A DNA stretch of 64,000 nt. Source: Rugamonas apoptosis (lineage in GTDB: Bacteria; Pseudomonadota; Gammaproteobacteria; Burkholderiales; Burkholderiaceae_D). The stretch covers positions 124,001 to 188,000 of the forward strand of contig NZ_JACEZU010000005.1 in assembly GCF_014042355.1 (NCBI RefSeq), read 5' to 3'. Below the pieces are notes generated by a model, which was given only the letters and a program-made list of their open reading frames with translations, was not told the origin of the DNA and made no database searches. Shown piece by piece: positions 34,723-42,619 of the stretch. The translations under genes were made by a program, and so were the position numbers. Numbering within the stretch: position 1 is the stretch's first letter; every line of letters starts with the position of its first letter.

Positions 34723-36236
34723 GATGCGTGATTTGGGTCGGATGGCGGTGGCGGTGCGTCACTGGCCGTTGGGGTGGACGGGGGCGCGGGAGTGGCGGCG
34801 GGGTTGGTCGCCGGCGCGCCATCGGGCTGCCAGCCGCCGCCCAGCGCCTTGTACAGCCGTACCAGGTCGTCGCTCAGGCTGGCGCTGGTGGCGGCCACGC
34901 TGTCCTGCGCCGAATACAGCGTGCGCTGGGTTTCCAGCACGGTTTGAAAATCCACCAGGCCACTGGCGTAACGCTGGCGCGCCAGCAGCGCTGCGTTGGC
35001 GGCCGCACCGGCCGCGCTGCGCAAGTGTTCCAGCCGGCGGCGGTCGCCGTCCAGCGCGCTCAAGGCGTCCTCCACATCCTGCAAGGCCGCCAGCACCGTG
35101 GCCCGGTACGCGGCGTGGCTCTGGGCCAGCGCGCCCTGCTGCAATTTGAGCTGGGCCACGCTGGCGCCACCGTCAAAGGCGTTGCCCGACACGCTGCCGA
35201 GCAAGGCGCGCAGGATGGTCGAACCGGTGCCGCCTATGCCCAAGCCATGCAGGCCGATCGAACCTTCCAGCCGGAACGAGGGGTAGCGGGCCGCGTCGGC
35301 CTGCCCCACGAGCGCCAGGGCGCGCTGCACCTGGAATTCCGCCGCCCGCACATCGGGCCGCTGGCGCAGGGTGTCGGCTGGCAGACTCAGCGCCAGGTCG
35401 GGGCTGCCCTCGGGGATGGGCGCGGACGCCGACAGCATCGTGTCCAGGGCGGCGGGCGCCTGGCCGCACAGCACGGCCAGGCTGTGCGTGAACTGGGCCA
35501 CGCTGATCTCCAGCAGCGGCAACTGGGCCTTGGCCAGTTCCGTCGCCGACAAGGCCTGCTGCTGTTCCAGCGTGGTCAGCAAACCGGCCTGCACGCGCCA
35601 GTCCGTGATCCGCATGGTCGCTTCCTGGCTGGCCACGTTGTCGCGCGCAATGGCCAGCCTGGCTTGGGCGCCGCGCAGGTCGATGTAGTTGCGCGCCACT
35701 TCGGCCGCCACCGTCACCCGCACATCGGCCAGGCTCACCTCGCTGGCCCGCACCGCGGCCACGCCGGCCGCCAGCGCGTAGCCGTTGCGACCGAACACGT
35801 CCGGCTCCCAGCTGGCGTCGAATCCGGCCGCGTAGCTGTTGGCGACATTGGCGCCATCGGTCTTGCTGCGCTGGGCCGACGCCGAGAGGGAAACCGTCGT
35901 ACCCAGACCGGCCGCCGCCACGTCGCGCGTGGCGCGCGCCTGCAACAGCGTGGCGCGTGCCACCGCGACCGAGGTATTGGCGTCCAGCGCCTGGTCGATC
36001 AGGCGCTCCAGCACGGGATCGTGAAAGCGCCGCCACCAGTCCGCCAGGCTGACGCGGCCCTGCGGGGTGCCCGGCGCGCCGGACCAGCCGTCCGGCGCCA
36101 CGAAAGGCGCGGGCGCCGGCGGCGGTGGCACTTTCCTGAAAGCGGTGCAGCCCGATAGCGCCACCAGCGCGCACATGACGCAAGATGCCAGCATCGTGCG
36201 CGGCGCGGCAAACGTGGTCGAAACAGTGTGGGTCAC
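34719..36236 (-). CDS. TolC/OprM-type outer membrane efflux lipoprotein
   Basis: A 505-residue RND/MFP outer-membrane factor of the NodT/OprM group. The lipobox LVALSGC puts the acylated Cys at residue 30. Two OEP repeats follow (GWSGAPGTPQGRVSLADWWRRFHDP, DVRVTVAAEVARNYIDLRGAQARL, and a second LALVGQADAARYPSFRLEGSIG). The C-terminus is Pro/Ala-rich. Start is GTG at 36234-36236, overlapping the previous stop (GTGA) with GAGGAG upstream. Outlet of the MacAB pump. Confidence 0.93.
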   Translation of the reverse strand: MTHTVSTTFAAPRTMLASCVMCALVALSGCTAFRKVPPPPAPAPFVAPDGWSGAPGTPQGRVSLADWWRRFHDPVLERLIDQALDANTSVAVARATLLQARATRDVAAAGLGTTVSLSASAQRSKTDGANVANSYAAGFDASWEPDVFGRNGYALAAGVAAVRASEVSLADVRVTVAAEVARNYIDLRGAQARLAIARDNVASQEATMRITDWRVQAGLLTTLEQQQALSATELAKAQLPLLEISVAQFTHSLAVLCGQAPAALDTMLSASAPIPEGSPDLALSLPADTLRQRPDVRAAEFQVQRALALVGQADAARYPSFRLEGSIGLHGLGIGGTGSTILRALLGSVSGNAFDGGASVAQLKLQQGALAQSHAAYRATVLAALQDVEDALSALDGDRRRLEHLRSAAGAAANAALLARQRYASGLVDFQTVLETQRTLYSAQDSVAATSASLSDDLVRLYKALGGGWQPDGAPATNPAATPAPPSTPTASDAPPPPSDPNHAS

Positions 36237-36835
36237 GGCGACTCCTCGTCCTGCAGGCGCTCCAGTTCCGCCCGCAATTTGGCCAGTTCCGCATGGTAAC
36301 TGGCGGCATTTCCGAAGTCTACGAAGCCATGATAGTACTCGTGGGCATGCAACACCCGGCGTGCATGCTTGATGGGGCACCAATATTTCTCGGTCCGCCC
36401 TATCACTTCGCGGCAATAACCGATCAGGCCGGTGGCGTAGGCGCAATAGCGGCAGTTGAGGCGTTCCAGCGCGTTCAGGTAAGCCAGGTGCGAACGGTCA
36501 TACACGAAATAGTCGCCACGCCGCACGCGGGGGATGCGGTACAGCGGAAAGCATACCAGCTGGTACAGGGACACGAACAAGTCCGTCAGCGCCAGCGGCA
36601 CCACCACGGCATAGACGAACGGGACCGACAGCACATGGCGCCACCGCGCGCCCAACACATAAGACAGCAGACCTGTCTTGAAGCGCTGCTGCTGCTCCAC
36701 CACCTCGCGCGCGAACATCACGCGGCGCTTCGAAAAGTCAGCCTGCAGTTCCTGCCGGCGGCGGGTCACTTCCAGTTCCAGCTCCTCCTCGATCTGGCGT
36801 ATACGTTCCAGCAATTCCTGTATGCGCGGGTTCAT
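36233..36835 (-). CDS. coiled-coil membrane protein with a four-cysteine cluster, unknown
   Basis: A 200-residue protein of unknown function. It has a charged coiled coil (1-55: IQELLERIRQIEEELELEV...), one or two membrane segments (about 70-98) and a conserved-looking metal/redox site Cys128-x2-Cys131-x9-Cys141-x11-Cys153 followed by His157 (NCRYCAYATG, WCPIKH). A terminal coiled coil (182-198) follows. It overlaps both the alcohol dehydrogenase (ATGA) and the TolC gene (GTGA), so it is translated with the efflux pump. A zinc or iron-sulfur role is possible from the Cys pattern. Confidence 0.72.
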   Translation of the reverse strand: MNPRIQELLERIRQIEEELELEVTRRRQELQADFSKRRVMFAREVVEQQQRFKTGLLSYVLGARWRHVLSVPFVYAVVVPLALTDLFVSLYQLVCFPLYRIPRVRRGDYFVYDRSHLAYLNALERLNCRYCAYATGLIGYCREVIGRTEKYWCPIKHARRVLHAHEYYHGFVDFGNAASYHAELAKLRAELERLQDEESP

Positions 36836-37845
36836 GGCACGAGCACGGCGGCGCCGTCAAATGCGCCAGCCCGCAAGGCCGCCAGCGCGGCGTTGGCTTC
36901 CCGTAGCGGGAACGTGGTGGTGCTGGCGTCCAGACGATACTGCTGCGCCAGCGCGAAGAATTGTTCGCCATCGGCGCGGGTCAGGTTGGCCACCGAGCGG
37001 ATCGCCCGCTCTCCCCACAGCAGATGGTAGGGGAAGGATGGAATGTCGCTCATGTGGATCCCGGCGCAGACCACGGTGCCGCCCTTGCGTACGGCGTGCA
37101 GCGCTTGCGGCACCAGCGCGCCATCGGGTGCGAACAGCAGCGCCGCGTCGAGTTCGGCGGGCGGCGTCTCGCCGGCGGCGCCGGCCCACACCGCGCCCAG
37201 CGCGCGCGCGAAGCGCTGGCTGCGCTCATCGCCGGGCCGGGTGAACGCATACACCTGACGGCCCTGCTGGCTGGCCAGTTGCGCCAGCAAGTGGGCGGCG
37301 GCGCCAAAACCGTACAGGCCGATGCGCTGCGCGTCGCCGGCCATCGCGTAGGCTCGGTAGCCGATCAGGCCGGCGCACAACAGGGGCGCCACCGCCACAT
37401 CATCGTAGCGGGCCGGCAGGCGGAAGATGTAGCGGGCGTCCGCCACCATGTATTGGGCGTAGCCGCCGTCCAGGTCGTAGCCGGTGAAACGGGCCGCGTC
37501 GCACAGGTTCTCCGTGTGGCGCGCGCAATAGGGACAGGTGCCGCAACTGGCACCCAACCAGGCCACGCCCACCCGTTCGCCGATGGCGTAATCATGCACT
37601 TGCTGGCCACAGGCCACCACGCGCCCCACCACTTCGTGGCCGGGGATCACGGGGCTGTGATGCGGCGGCAGTTCGCCATCGACGATGTGCAGGTCGGTGC
37701 GGCACACGCCGCAGGCGCTCACCCGCAGCAGCACCTGCCATGGGCCGGGCTGCGGGACGGGCAGCTGGGCCGCCCGCAGCGGCGCGCCGGGCTGGTCCAG
37801 CAGCATGGCCAGCATGGTCGCTGGCGCGGTGTCCAGCCCGTCCAT
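36832..37845 (-). CDS. zinc-dependent alcohol dehydrogenase family protein
   Basis: A 337-residue medium-chain dehydrogenase. Catalytic-zinc ligands Cys45 (SACGVCRTD) and His70-Glu71 (PGHEVVG), structural-zinc cysteines 101, 104, 107 and 115, and a Rossmann motif LYGFGAAAH are visible. It oxidises alcohols or reduces aldehydes with NAD(P)H. The ATG at 37843-37845 is chosen; a TTG at 37863 would overlap the Usp stop. It sits between a Usp and a Cys-cluster protein in a coupled operon with an efflux pump, which suggests stress or fermentative redox balancing rather than growth on an alcohol. Confidence 0.92.
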   Translation of the reverse strand: MDGLDTAPATMLAMLLDQPGAPLRAAQLPVPQPGPWQVLLRVSACGVCRTDLHIVDGELPPHHSPVIPGHEVVGRVVACGQQVHDYAIGERVGVAWLGASCGTCPYCARHTENLCDAARFTGYDLDGGYAQYMVADARYIFRLPARYDDVAVAPLLCAGLIGYRAYAMAGDAQRIGLYGFGAAAHLLAQLASQQGRQVYAFTRPGDERSQRFARALGAVWAGAAGETPPAELDAALLFAPDGALVPQALHAVRKGGTVVCAGIHMSDIPSFPYHLLWGERAIRSVANLTRADGEQFFALAQQYRLDASTTTFPLREANAALAALRAGAFDGAAVLVP

Positions 37846-37849
37846 CGCA

Positions 37850-38287
37850 TCAGCGGAAGACAAGCACCGGCACCGTCGCGTGGGTGAGCACTTTCTGGGT
37901 CTCGCTGCCGAGCAGCAAACCTTTCACGCCGCGCCGGCCGTGGGACGACATGCAGATCACGTCGCAACCGGCGTCCGTGGCGGCCTTGCAGATGGCTTCG
38001 TAGGGCTGTTCGTCCGTGACCAGCATGGTGTCGCAGCTCACGCCCAGCTCCTTGGCGGCATTCTCGATCTCGGCCAGGAACACGCGCGCGTGGGCGGCGC
38101 TGTCGCGCGCGTACTGCTCGCGGGAGTCGGCCAGCATTTCCGGTTGGTAGGTGAAGATCTGGTAATCGGCCATCACATGGATGCCGGTGACCTTGGCGCC
38201 GGACTCCTTGGCGAAGGCCAGCGTTTTCTGGATCATGGCGGAGGCGATGGAGGAACCGTCGGTGGGCAGCAGGATATGCTTGAACAT
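37850..38287 (-). CDS. universal stress protein (single domain)
   Basis: A 145-residue UspA protein, MFKHILLPTDGSSIASAMI..., with the ATP-binding signature in SSHGRRGVKGLLLGSETQKVL and the ending VPVLVFR. It ends five bases before the dehydrogenase start and is the first gene of the run that continues to macB. It is closely similar in layout to the Usp at 44817-45254 (shared MFKHILL.TDGS and SHGR.GV), so the two look like recent paralogues. Confidence 0.93.
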   Translation of the reverse strand: MFKHILLPTDGSSIASAMIQKTLAFAKESGAKVTGIHVMADYQIFTYQPEMLADSREQYARDSAAHARVFLAEIENAAKELGVSCDTMLVTDEQPYEAICKAATDAGCDVICMSSHGRRGVKGLLLGSETQKVLTHATVPVLVFR

Positions 38288-38304
38288 GATGTAGTCTCGG
38301 TTAG

Positions 38305-38331
38305 GGTAACTTCGGTAACTTCGGTAACGTC
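38305..38331. repeat. three tandem 9-bp repeats upstream of Usp
   Basis: GGTAACTTC, GGTAACTTC, GGTAACGTC in a row, 18 nt upstream of the Usp start. Possibly a small operator array; no known factor is recognised. Confidence 0.5.
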
Positions 38332-38433
38332 CGTCTCAACGCCGGGCGCCTGGTATCGGTGACGGCCGGCGCCGCGGCATACCGCGCAAGGCGCATGGCA
38401 TTGCGCGGACAGGACACGGTGCCGGCGATGGCG

Positions 38434-38883
38434 TCAGTTGACGACGATTTTCTTGGCGCTGCCGTTGGCGCGCTTGGGCAAGGTCAGCTCCAGCACGCCG
38501 TCCTGGTATTTGGCGACCACATTGGCGTCGTCAATATCGTGCTCCAGCGAGAAGCTGCGGTATTGCTGGCCATAGTAGCGCTCGCTGCGCACCACGGTTT
38601 CGCCCTGCTTTTCCTCGCTCTCGCGCTTGGTCTCCGCGGAAATGGAAACGCGGTTGCCATCGACATCGACCTTGATGTCTTCCTTCTTCAGGCCTGGCAT
38701 TTCCGCCTTGACGCTGTATGCCTGGTCAGTCTCGGTCACATCCAGCTTGATCAGCGCTTCCTTCTGCATATCGCGCATCGCGTGCTTGAAACCGAAGTCG
38801 CGGAAGAAGTCCTCGACGCTGCGCAGCGGTTCCATACGGGCCAGATCGCCAAACGGGTCGAAGTGTCTCAGTTGATTAGCCAT
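38434..38883 (-). CDS. Hsp20/alpha-crystallin small heat shock protein
   Basis: A 149-residue small heat shock protein. An N-terminal arm (DPFGDLARMEPLRSVEDFFRDFGF) is followed by the alpha-crystallin domain (about 45-140, with VKAEMPGLKKEDIKVDVDGNRVSI and the GVLELTLPK signature) and a short tail. It holds unfolding proteins in a refoldable state without ATP. Start ATG 38881-38883 has GGGAG upstream. A degenerate Fnr box lies about 110 nt upstream. The next gene on the same strand is a Usp 146 nt downstream. Confidence 0.95.
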   Translation of the reverse strand: MANQLRHFDPFGDLARMEPLRSVEDFFRDFGFKHAMRDMQKEALIKLDVTETDQAYSVKAEMPGLKKEDIKVDVDGNRVSISAETKRESEEKQGETVVRSERYYGQQYRSFSLEHDIDDANVVAKYQDGVLELTLPKRANGSAKKIVVN

Positions 38884-38992
38884 GTTCAACTCCCATGCAA
38901 TGTATGCCGGTTTGAGATGCCGGGACGCGCCGGCAACCGCATCCCTCTCACCCCACTGTAATTGGCCGCGCTGGCCATGTCAGCCGGGGCGC

Positions 38993-39006
38993 GTGACGTA
39001 CATCAA
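38993..39006. promoter_or_regulatory. degenerate Fnr/Anr box upstream of Hsp20
   Basis: GTGAC-GTAC-ATCAA, one mismatch to TTGAY-N4-RTCAA. No convincing -10 lies 22 nt away toward Hsp20, so class II use is doubtful. Confidence 0.45.
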
Positions 39007-39038
39007 GAACTTGAACAATATGATAACACCGCGCCCGT

Positions 39039-39866
39039 TCACGCGGCGCACAAGGTCATACGGGGCTTGCCACGCAGGGCTTGCTCGGCGCGCGCCGCCT
39101 TCTGTTCGGCAACTTCCAGCGCCGCACCGGTGGACAGCGCTTCCAGCGCGGGGCGGTCGAGGATATTCAGGTCGCGGTTGTCGATGCTGATCCAGCCCTG
39201 TTTGCGGAAGCGCGACAGCAGGCGGCTGACGCTTTCGATGGTCAGGCTCAGGTAATCGCCGATGTCCTCGCGCGACATGCGCAGCTGGAAACTGGTGGGC
39301 GAATAGCCGCGCGCCTGGTAACGGGCCGACAGGTTGAGCAGGAACACGGCGAAGCGCTGCTCGGCCCGCATATTACCCAGCAACAACATCACGTTCTGTT
39401 CGCGCGTGATCTCCTGGCTCATGATGCGGTGGAAGTGCTGCAACAGCTGGGGCATCTCGCCAAACAGTTCCTGCAGCCGGGCGAACGGAATTTCGCACAC
39501 TTCCGCGTCCTCCAGCGCCACCGCGCTGCAGGCGTGGCGGCCGGCGCCGATGGCGTCCATGCCCAGCAGGTCGCCGGCCATCTGGAAGCCCGTGATCTGC
39601 TGCTCGCCGCGCAAGTTCACCTGGGCCGTCTTGAAGTGGCCAAAACGCACTGCGTACAGGTTGTTGAACGGCTGGTCCACGCGGTACAGGGGCTCGTCAC
39701 GGGCGATACGGCGGCGGCGGCCGATGATCTTGTCGAGCCGGGAGATGCCATTCTCATCGAGGCCGACGGGCAGGCACAGCTTCTTGAAACTGCAGACGGC
39801 GCACTTGTTCTGGCTGGGGGCCGTTTGTGCGCCCGAAGGCGCGATCGCGAAGATGGTGGATGTCAT
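39039..39866 (-). CDS. fnr: Fnr-type [4Fe-4S] oxygen-sensing regulator, copy 1
   Basis: A 275-residue Crp/Fnr protein with all four cluster cysteines: Cys22-x2-Cys25-x5-Cys31 (CAVCSFKKLC) and Cys124 in AEVCEIPF, the counterpart of E. coli Cys122. The cyclic-nucleotide-like barrel, dimer helix and helix-turn-helix (SREDIGDYLSLTIESVSRLLSRF, with the E..SR recognition triad) are present. Anaerobic dimers should bind TTGAT-N4-ATCAA. Start ATG 39864-39866, GGGAG upstream. A degenerate Fnr box 64 nt upstream suggests autoregulation. It lies downstream of the two-component genes. Confidence 0.94.
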   Translation of the reverse strand: MTSTIFAIAPSGAQTAPSQNKCAVCSFKKLCLPVGLDENGISRLDKIIGRRRRIARDEPLYRVDQPFNNLYAVRFGHFKTAQVNLRGEQQITGFQMAGDLLGMDAIGAGRHACSAVALEDAEVCEIPFARLQELFGEMPQLLQHFHRIMSQEITREQNVMLLLGNMRAEQRFAVFLLNLSARYQARGYSPTSFQLRMSREDIGDYLSLTIESVSRLLSRFRKQGWISIDNRDLNILDRPALEALSTGAALEVAEQKAARAEQALRGKPRMTLCAA

Positions 39867-39929
39867 GGCTAAGCTCCCTGTTCGTATGTCGCCCGTCCTT
39901 GGGCTATGGACGGCGCGTGATTTGTGCAT

Positions 39930-39943
39930 ACGACAAGTATCAA
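39930..39943. promoter_or_regulatory. degenerate Fnr box upstream of fnr copy 1
   Basis: ACGAC-AAGT-ATCAA: perfect right half, 3/5 left half. A CATAGC -10-like hexamer on the minus strand (39903-39908) lies 21 nt away. Suggests autoregulation. Confidence 0.4.
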
Positions 39944-40030
39944 CGAGCGGCGCCGTTTTTGTTATCGGGCAACGCCACCGTGTCTTGTAGGGGTTTTACG
40001 GATGAAATCGTGTAGGGGATCCGTGACAAC

Positions 40031-40046
40031 GGGCCGCAGGCGGCCC
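40031..40046 (-). terminator. hairpin after the NarL-type regulator gene
   Basis: GGGCCGC-AG-GCGGCCC, a perfect 7-bp stem 20 nt past the stop codon. No T-run follows, so it may be a weak or factor-assisted terminator between the two-component operon and fnr. Confidence 0.45.
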
Positions 40047-40065
40047 GCGTGTTGGATGATGTCGC

Positions 40066-40707
40066 TTAGATAATGCCGTTTTCCAGCGCGTAGCGGGTCA
40101 GTTCGGCGTTGCTGGCACAGCCCATCTTGTCCAGGATACGGGTGCGGTAAGTGGTCACCGTGTTGGGGCTCAGGTGCAGGATTTCACCGATACGCACCAG
40201 CGATTCGCCGGCCGCGATCAGCTTGAACACTTCCAGCTCGCGGTTGGACAGCGCCTCGTGGTTGGCCATGCCGCCACCGCCGCCGATCAAGGTCGCCAGC
40301 TTTTCCAGCAGGGCCGGGCTCACATGCTTGCCGCCCGTGGCCGCCTTGCGCACGGCCGTCACCAGCACCGTGGTGGGCGCGTCCTTGGTCAAATAGCCCG
40401 AGGCGCCCAGCTTCAGGGCCCGCACGGCGTAGATTTCCTCCGAATAGGTGCTCAGCATCAGCACGGCCAGCCGGGGCCGGTCCGCGCGCAACTGCTTGAG
40501 CAGGTCCAGCCCGTTCTTGCCCGGCATGGTGATGTCGCACAAGACCACGTCGAACTCCTGCTCCTGCACCAGTTGCAGCGCTTCCTGCGCGTTGCCGGCC
40601 TCGCCCGTGACGACGATGTCGTCGGCGGTGCCCAGCATCAGGCGTACGCCATTGCGGGCGATCGCGTGATCGTCCACCAGCAACACCCGGATTTGCTTAC
40701 TGCTCAT
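40066..40707 (-). CDS. NarL/FixJ-family response regulator
   Basis: A 213-residue regulator: receiver domain (5-120) with Asp58 as phosphoacceptor (LCDITMPG) and Lys near 109 (GYLTKDAP), then a LuxR-type helix-turn-helix (about 148-205; LSNRELEVFKLIAAGESLVRIG...SPNTVTTYRTRILDKM). It overlaps the upstream hybrid kinase by 11 bases, so that kinase is its likely partner. DosR of mycobacteria and NarL/FixJ are in the same family. Targets are unknown. Confidence 0.95.
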   Translation of the reverse strand: MSSKQIRVLLVDDHAIARNGVRLMLGTADDIVVTGEAGNAQEALQLVQEQEFDVVLCDITMPGKNGLDLLKQLRADRPRLAVLMLSTYSEEIYAVRALKLGASGYLTKDAPTTVLVTAVRKAATGGKHVSPALLEKLATLIGGGGGMANHEALSNRELEVFKLIAAGESLVRIGEILHLSPNTVTTYRTRILDKMGCASNAELTRYALENGII

Positions 40708-42175
40708 TCCTGTCCTCCAACGGCAAGCGCAGCAGCAAGGTGGTGCCCTGCCCTGGTGTGCCGCTAATTTTTAGTTCTCCGGCAAAATGCCGGCTGCGCT
40801 CGTGCATGCCCAGGATGCCCCAGGACTCGCGGTTCAGCAGGCGTTCCGTGTCGATGCCCTTGCCATCGTCGATGATGCTCAGCTGGAGGCTATTATCCCG
40901 CAAGTCGACATCCAGCTGCACCGTGCTCGCTTCCGCATGGCGCACCACGTTGGTCAACGCTTCCTGCACGATGCGGAACAGCATGGTGCTGCGCTCGGGC
41001 CCCAGTTCCAGCGCGGCGGCAGCCGGCGTCACATGGCAGATGCAATGCAGGCCGGAGCGCTGCTCGATCTGGCCCGCGTACCATTCCAGCGCGGCCCACA
41101 CGCCCAACTGGTCCAGCACGCTGGGGCGCAAGTCGGTGATCACGCGGCGCACGGTCTGGATCGCGTCCTGGGCCAGCGCGGAAGCGTCGGCCAGCAGCGG
41201 TTCGGCCGGGCTGCCTGCCACCGCCGTGCGTTCCATGGCGACGGAAATGTAGGCTTTGATCCCCGTCAGCAAGCCACCGAGCTCGTCGTGGATCTCCTGG
41301 GCGATGCGCTTGCGCTCGTGTTCCTTGATGTTTTCCTGGTGCGCCGCCAGCCGGCGCAGTTCGTCCTGCGACTGCTGCAGCGCCTGTTCGGCCAGTTTGT
41401 TGGGGGTGATGTCGATCAGTATCCCCTGCATGAACAGGGGCTGGCCGGCCTCGTCGCGCACCACCTCGGCCTGGTCGCGGAACCACAGCTCGTCGCCATT
41501 GCGGGCCGTGAGCCGGTATTCCAGCCGCAGCGCCGCGCCCGCCATGCGGCTTTCCTCGATGGCTGCCTGGACCCAGCCCCGTTCCGCCGGATGCATGCGC
41601 GCGGCATGCAATTGCGGATCGGCCAGCCATTCGGCCGGGCTGTAACCGAGGGTCTGGATCTGCGGGCTGATGTAGAGCAGCGTCTGCGGCGCGTCCAGCG
41701 CGGCGATGTAGGTGATGGCCTGGATCTGTTCGACCAGGGTGCGGAACTTGGCTTCCACCTGGCGCTTGTCGACCAGCAGGCGCTGCTCGCGCAGCATGCG
41801 GTGGATGGCGGTGGGCAGCATTTCCAGGTAGCGCCCGTCCACGTCCTTGACCATGTAGTCGCGCGCGCCGCGGCGCATGGCCTCGGCCGCCACAGTGGCG
41901 CTGTCGGCGCCGGTCAGCATCATGACGGGAATGGCGGCGCCGCCATCGACGGACAGGCGGGCCAGGAATTCCAGTCCCGTCACGTCGGGCAAGTGGTAGT
42001 CGAGCAGGATGCAGTCGGGCGCCGCGCCGCGCGCCTGCAGCAAGCCTTGCTGGCCGCTGTCGGCCTCGATCAATTCGAAATTGCTGGTGGGATCGGCCGC
42101 GAACGCGCGCCGGCACGCCATGCGGTCCACCACGTCATCCTCGACAATCAACACCCGTACCCGTGGTCTGTTCAT
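40697..42175 (-). CDS. receiver-PAS-histidine kinase (NarX/HisKA_3 type)
   Basis: A 492-residue soluble protein in unusual order: an N-terminal receiver domain (5-125, Asp59 in LLDYHLPD, Lys110), a PAS/PAC domain (about 140-262), a coiled linker, a HisKA_3 dimerisation domain with phosphoacceptor His296 (RIAQEIHDELGG) and a HATPase_c domain with N-box RIVQEALTNVVRHA. No membrane helix, so it senses a cytosolic signal or relays from the FixL-like kinase via the receiver. Its gene overlaps the NarL-type regulator. 15 nt after a single-domain response regulator. Confidence 0.94.
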   Translation of the reverse strand: MNRPRVRVLIVEDDVVDRMACRRAFAADPTSNFELIEADSGQQGLLQARGAAPDCILLDYHLPDVTGLEFLARLSVDGGAAIPVMMLTGADSATVAAEAMRRGARDYMVKDVDGRYLEMLPTAIHRMLREQRLLVDKRQVEAKFRTLVEQIQAITYIAALDAPQTLLYISPQIQTLGYSPAEWLADPQLHAARMHPAERGWVQAAIEESRMAGAALRLEYRLTARNGDELWFRDQAEVVRDEAGQPLFMQGILIDITPNKLAEQALQQSQDELRRLAAHQENIKEHERKRIAQEIHDELGGLLTGIKAYISVAMERTAVAGSPAEPLLADASALAQDAIQTVRRVITDLRPSVLDQLGVWAALEWYAGQIEQRSGLHCICHVTPAAAALELGPERSTMLFRIVQEALTNVVRHAEASTVQLDVDLRDNSLQLSIIDDGKGIDTERLLNRESWGILGMHERSRHFAGELKISGTPGQGTTLLLRLPLEDRNEQ

Positions 42176-42190
42176 GGCCGCCCCATGCCC

Positions 42191-42604
42191 TTAAGGCATT
42201 TCACTGATGGTCCAGTACAGGTCGATCGAGCGCATCATTTCCACGAAGCGGCGGTAATCGACGGGCTTGGCCATGTAGCCGGCCACGCCCAGGTCGAAGC
42301 TGTGCACCTTGTCCTGCTGTTCCTCGGACGTGGTGAGCACGATCACGGGGATGCGCTTGAGGTCGGCGTCCTGCTTGATCATCTGCAGGAATTCGATGCC
42401 GTTCATGATGGGCATGTTCAAGTCCAGCAGGATGATGCAGGGCCGCTCCTGGCTCGGATCGCGCAGGTGTTCGAGCGCCGCCTCGCCGTTTTCCATGCTG
42501 ACCACGGGATTGACGACGTGAATTTCCTTCAGCGCGCGCAAGATCGTCATCACGTCCACGTGATCGTCTTCCACCAGCAGGATCGGCTTGTTATTTACTT
42601 TCAT
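42191..42604 (-). CDS. single-domain response regulator (Rcp1/CheY-like)
   Basis: A 137-residue receiver with no output domain: acidic pocket VEDDHVDV (11-18), phosphoacceptor Asp61 in LLDLNMPIMNG, Thr in VLTTSEE and Lys in GYMAKPVD. Such Rcp1-like proteins relay phosphate from PAS- or phytochrome-type kinases. It lies 15 nt after the FixL-like kinase and 15 nt before the receiver-PAS kinase, so a relay between the two kinases is plausible. Confidence 0.94.
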   Translation of the reverse strand: MKVNNKPILLVEDDHVDVMTILRALKEIHVVNPVVSMENGEAALEHLRDPSQERPCIILLDLNMPIMNGIEFLQMIKQDADLKRIPVIVLTTSEEQQDKVHSFDLGVAGYMAKPVDYRRFVEMMRSIDLYWTISEMP

Positions 42605-42619
42605 TTACTACTCCTATAG

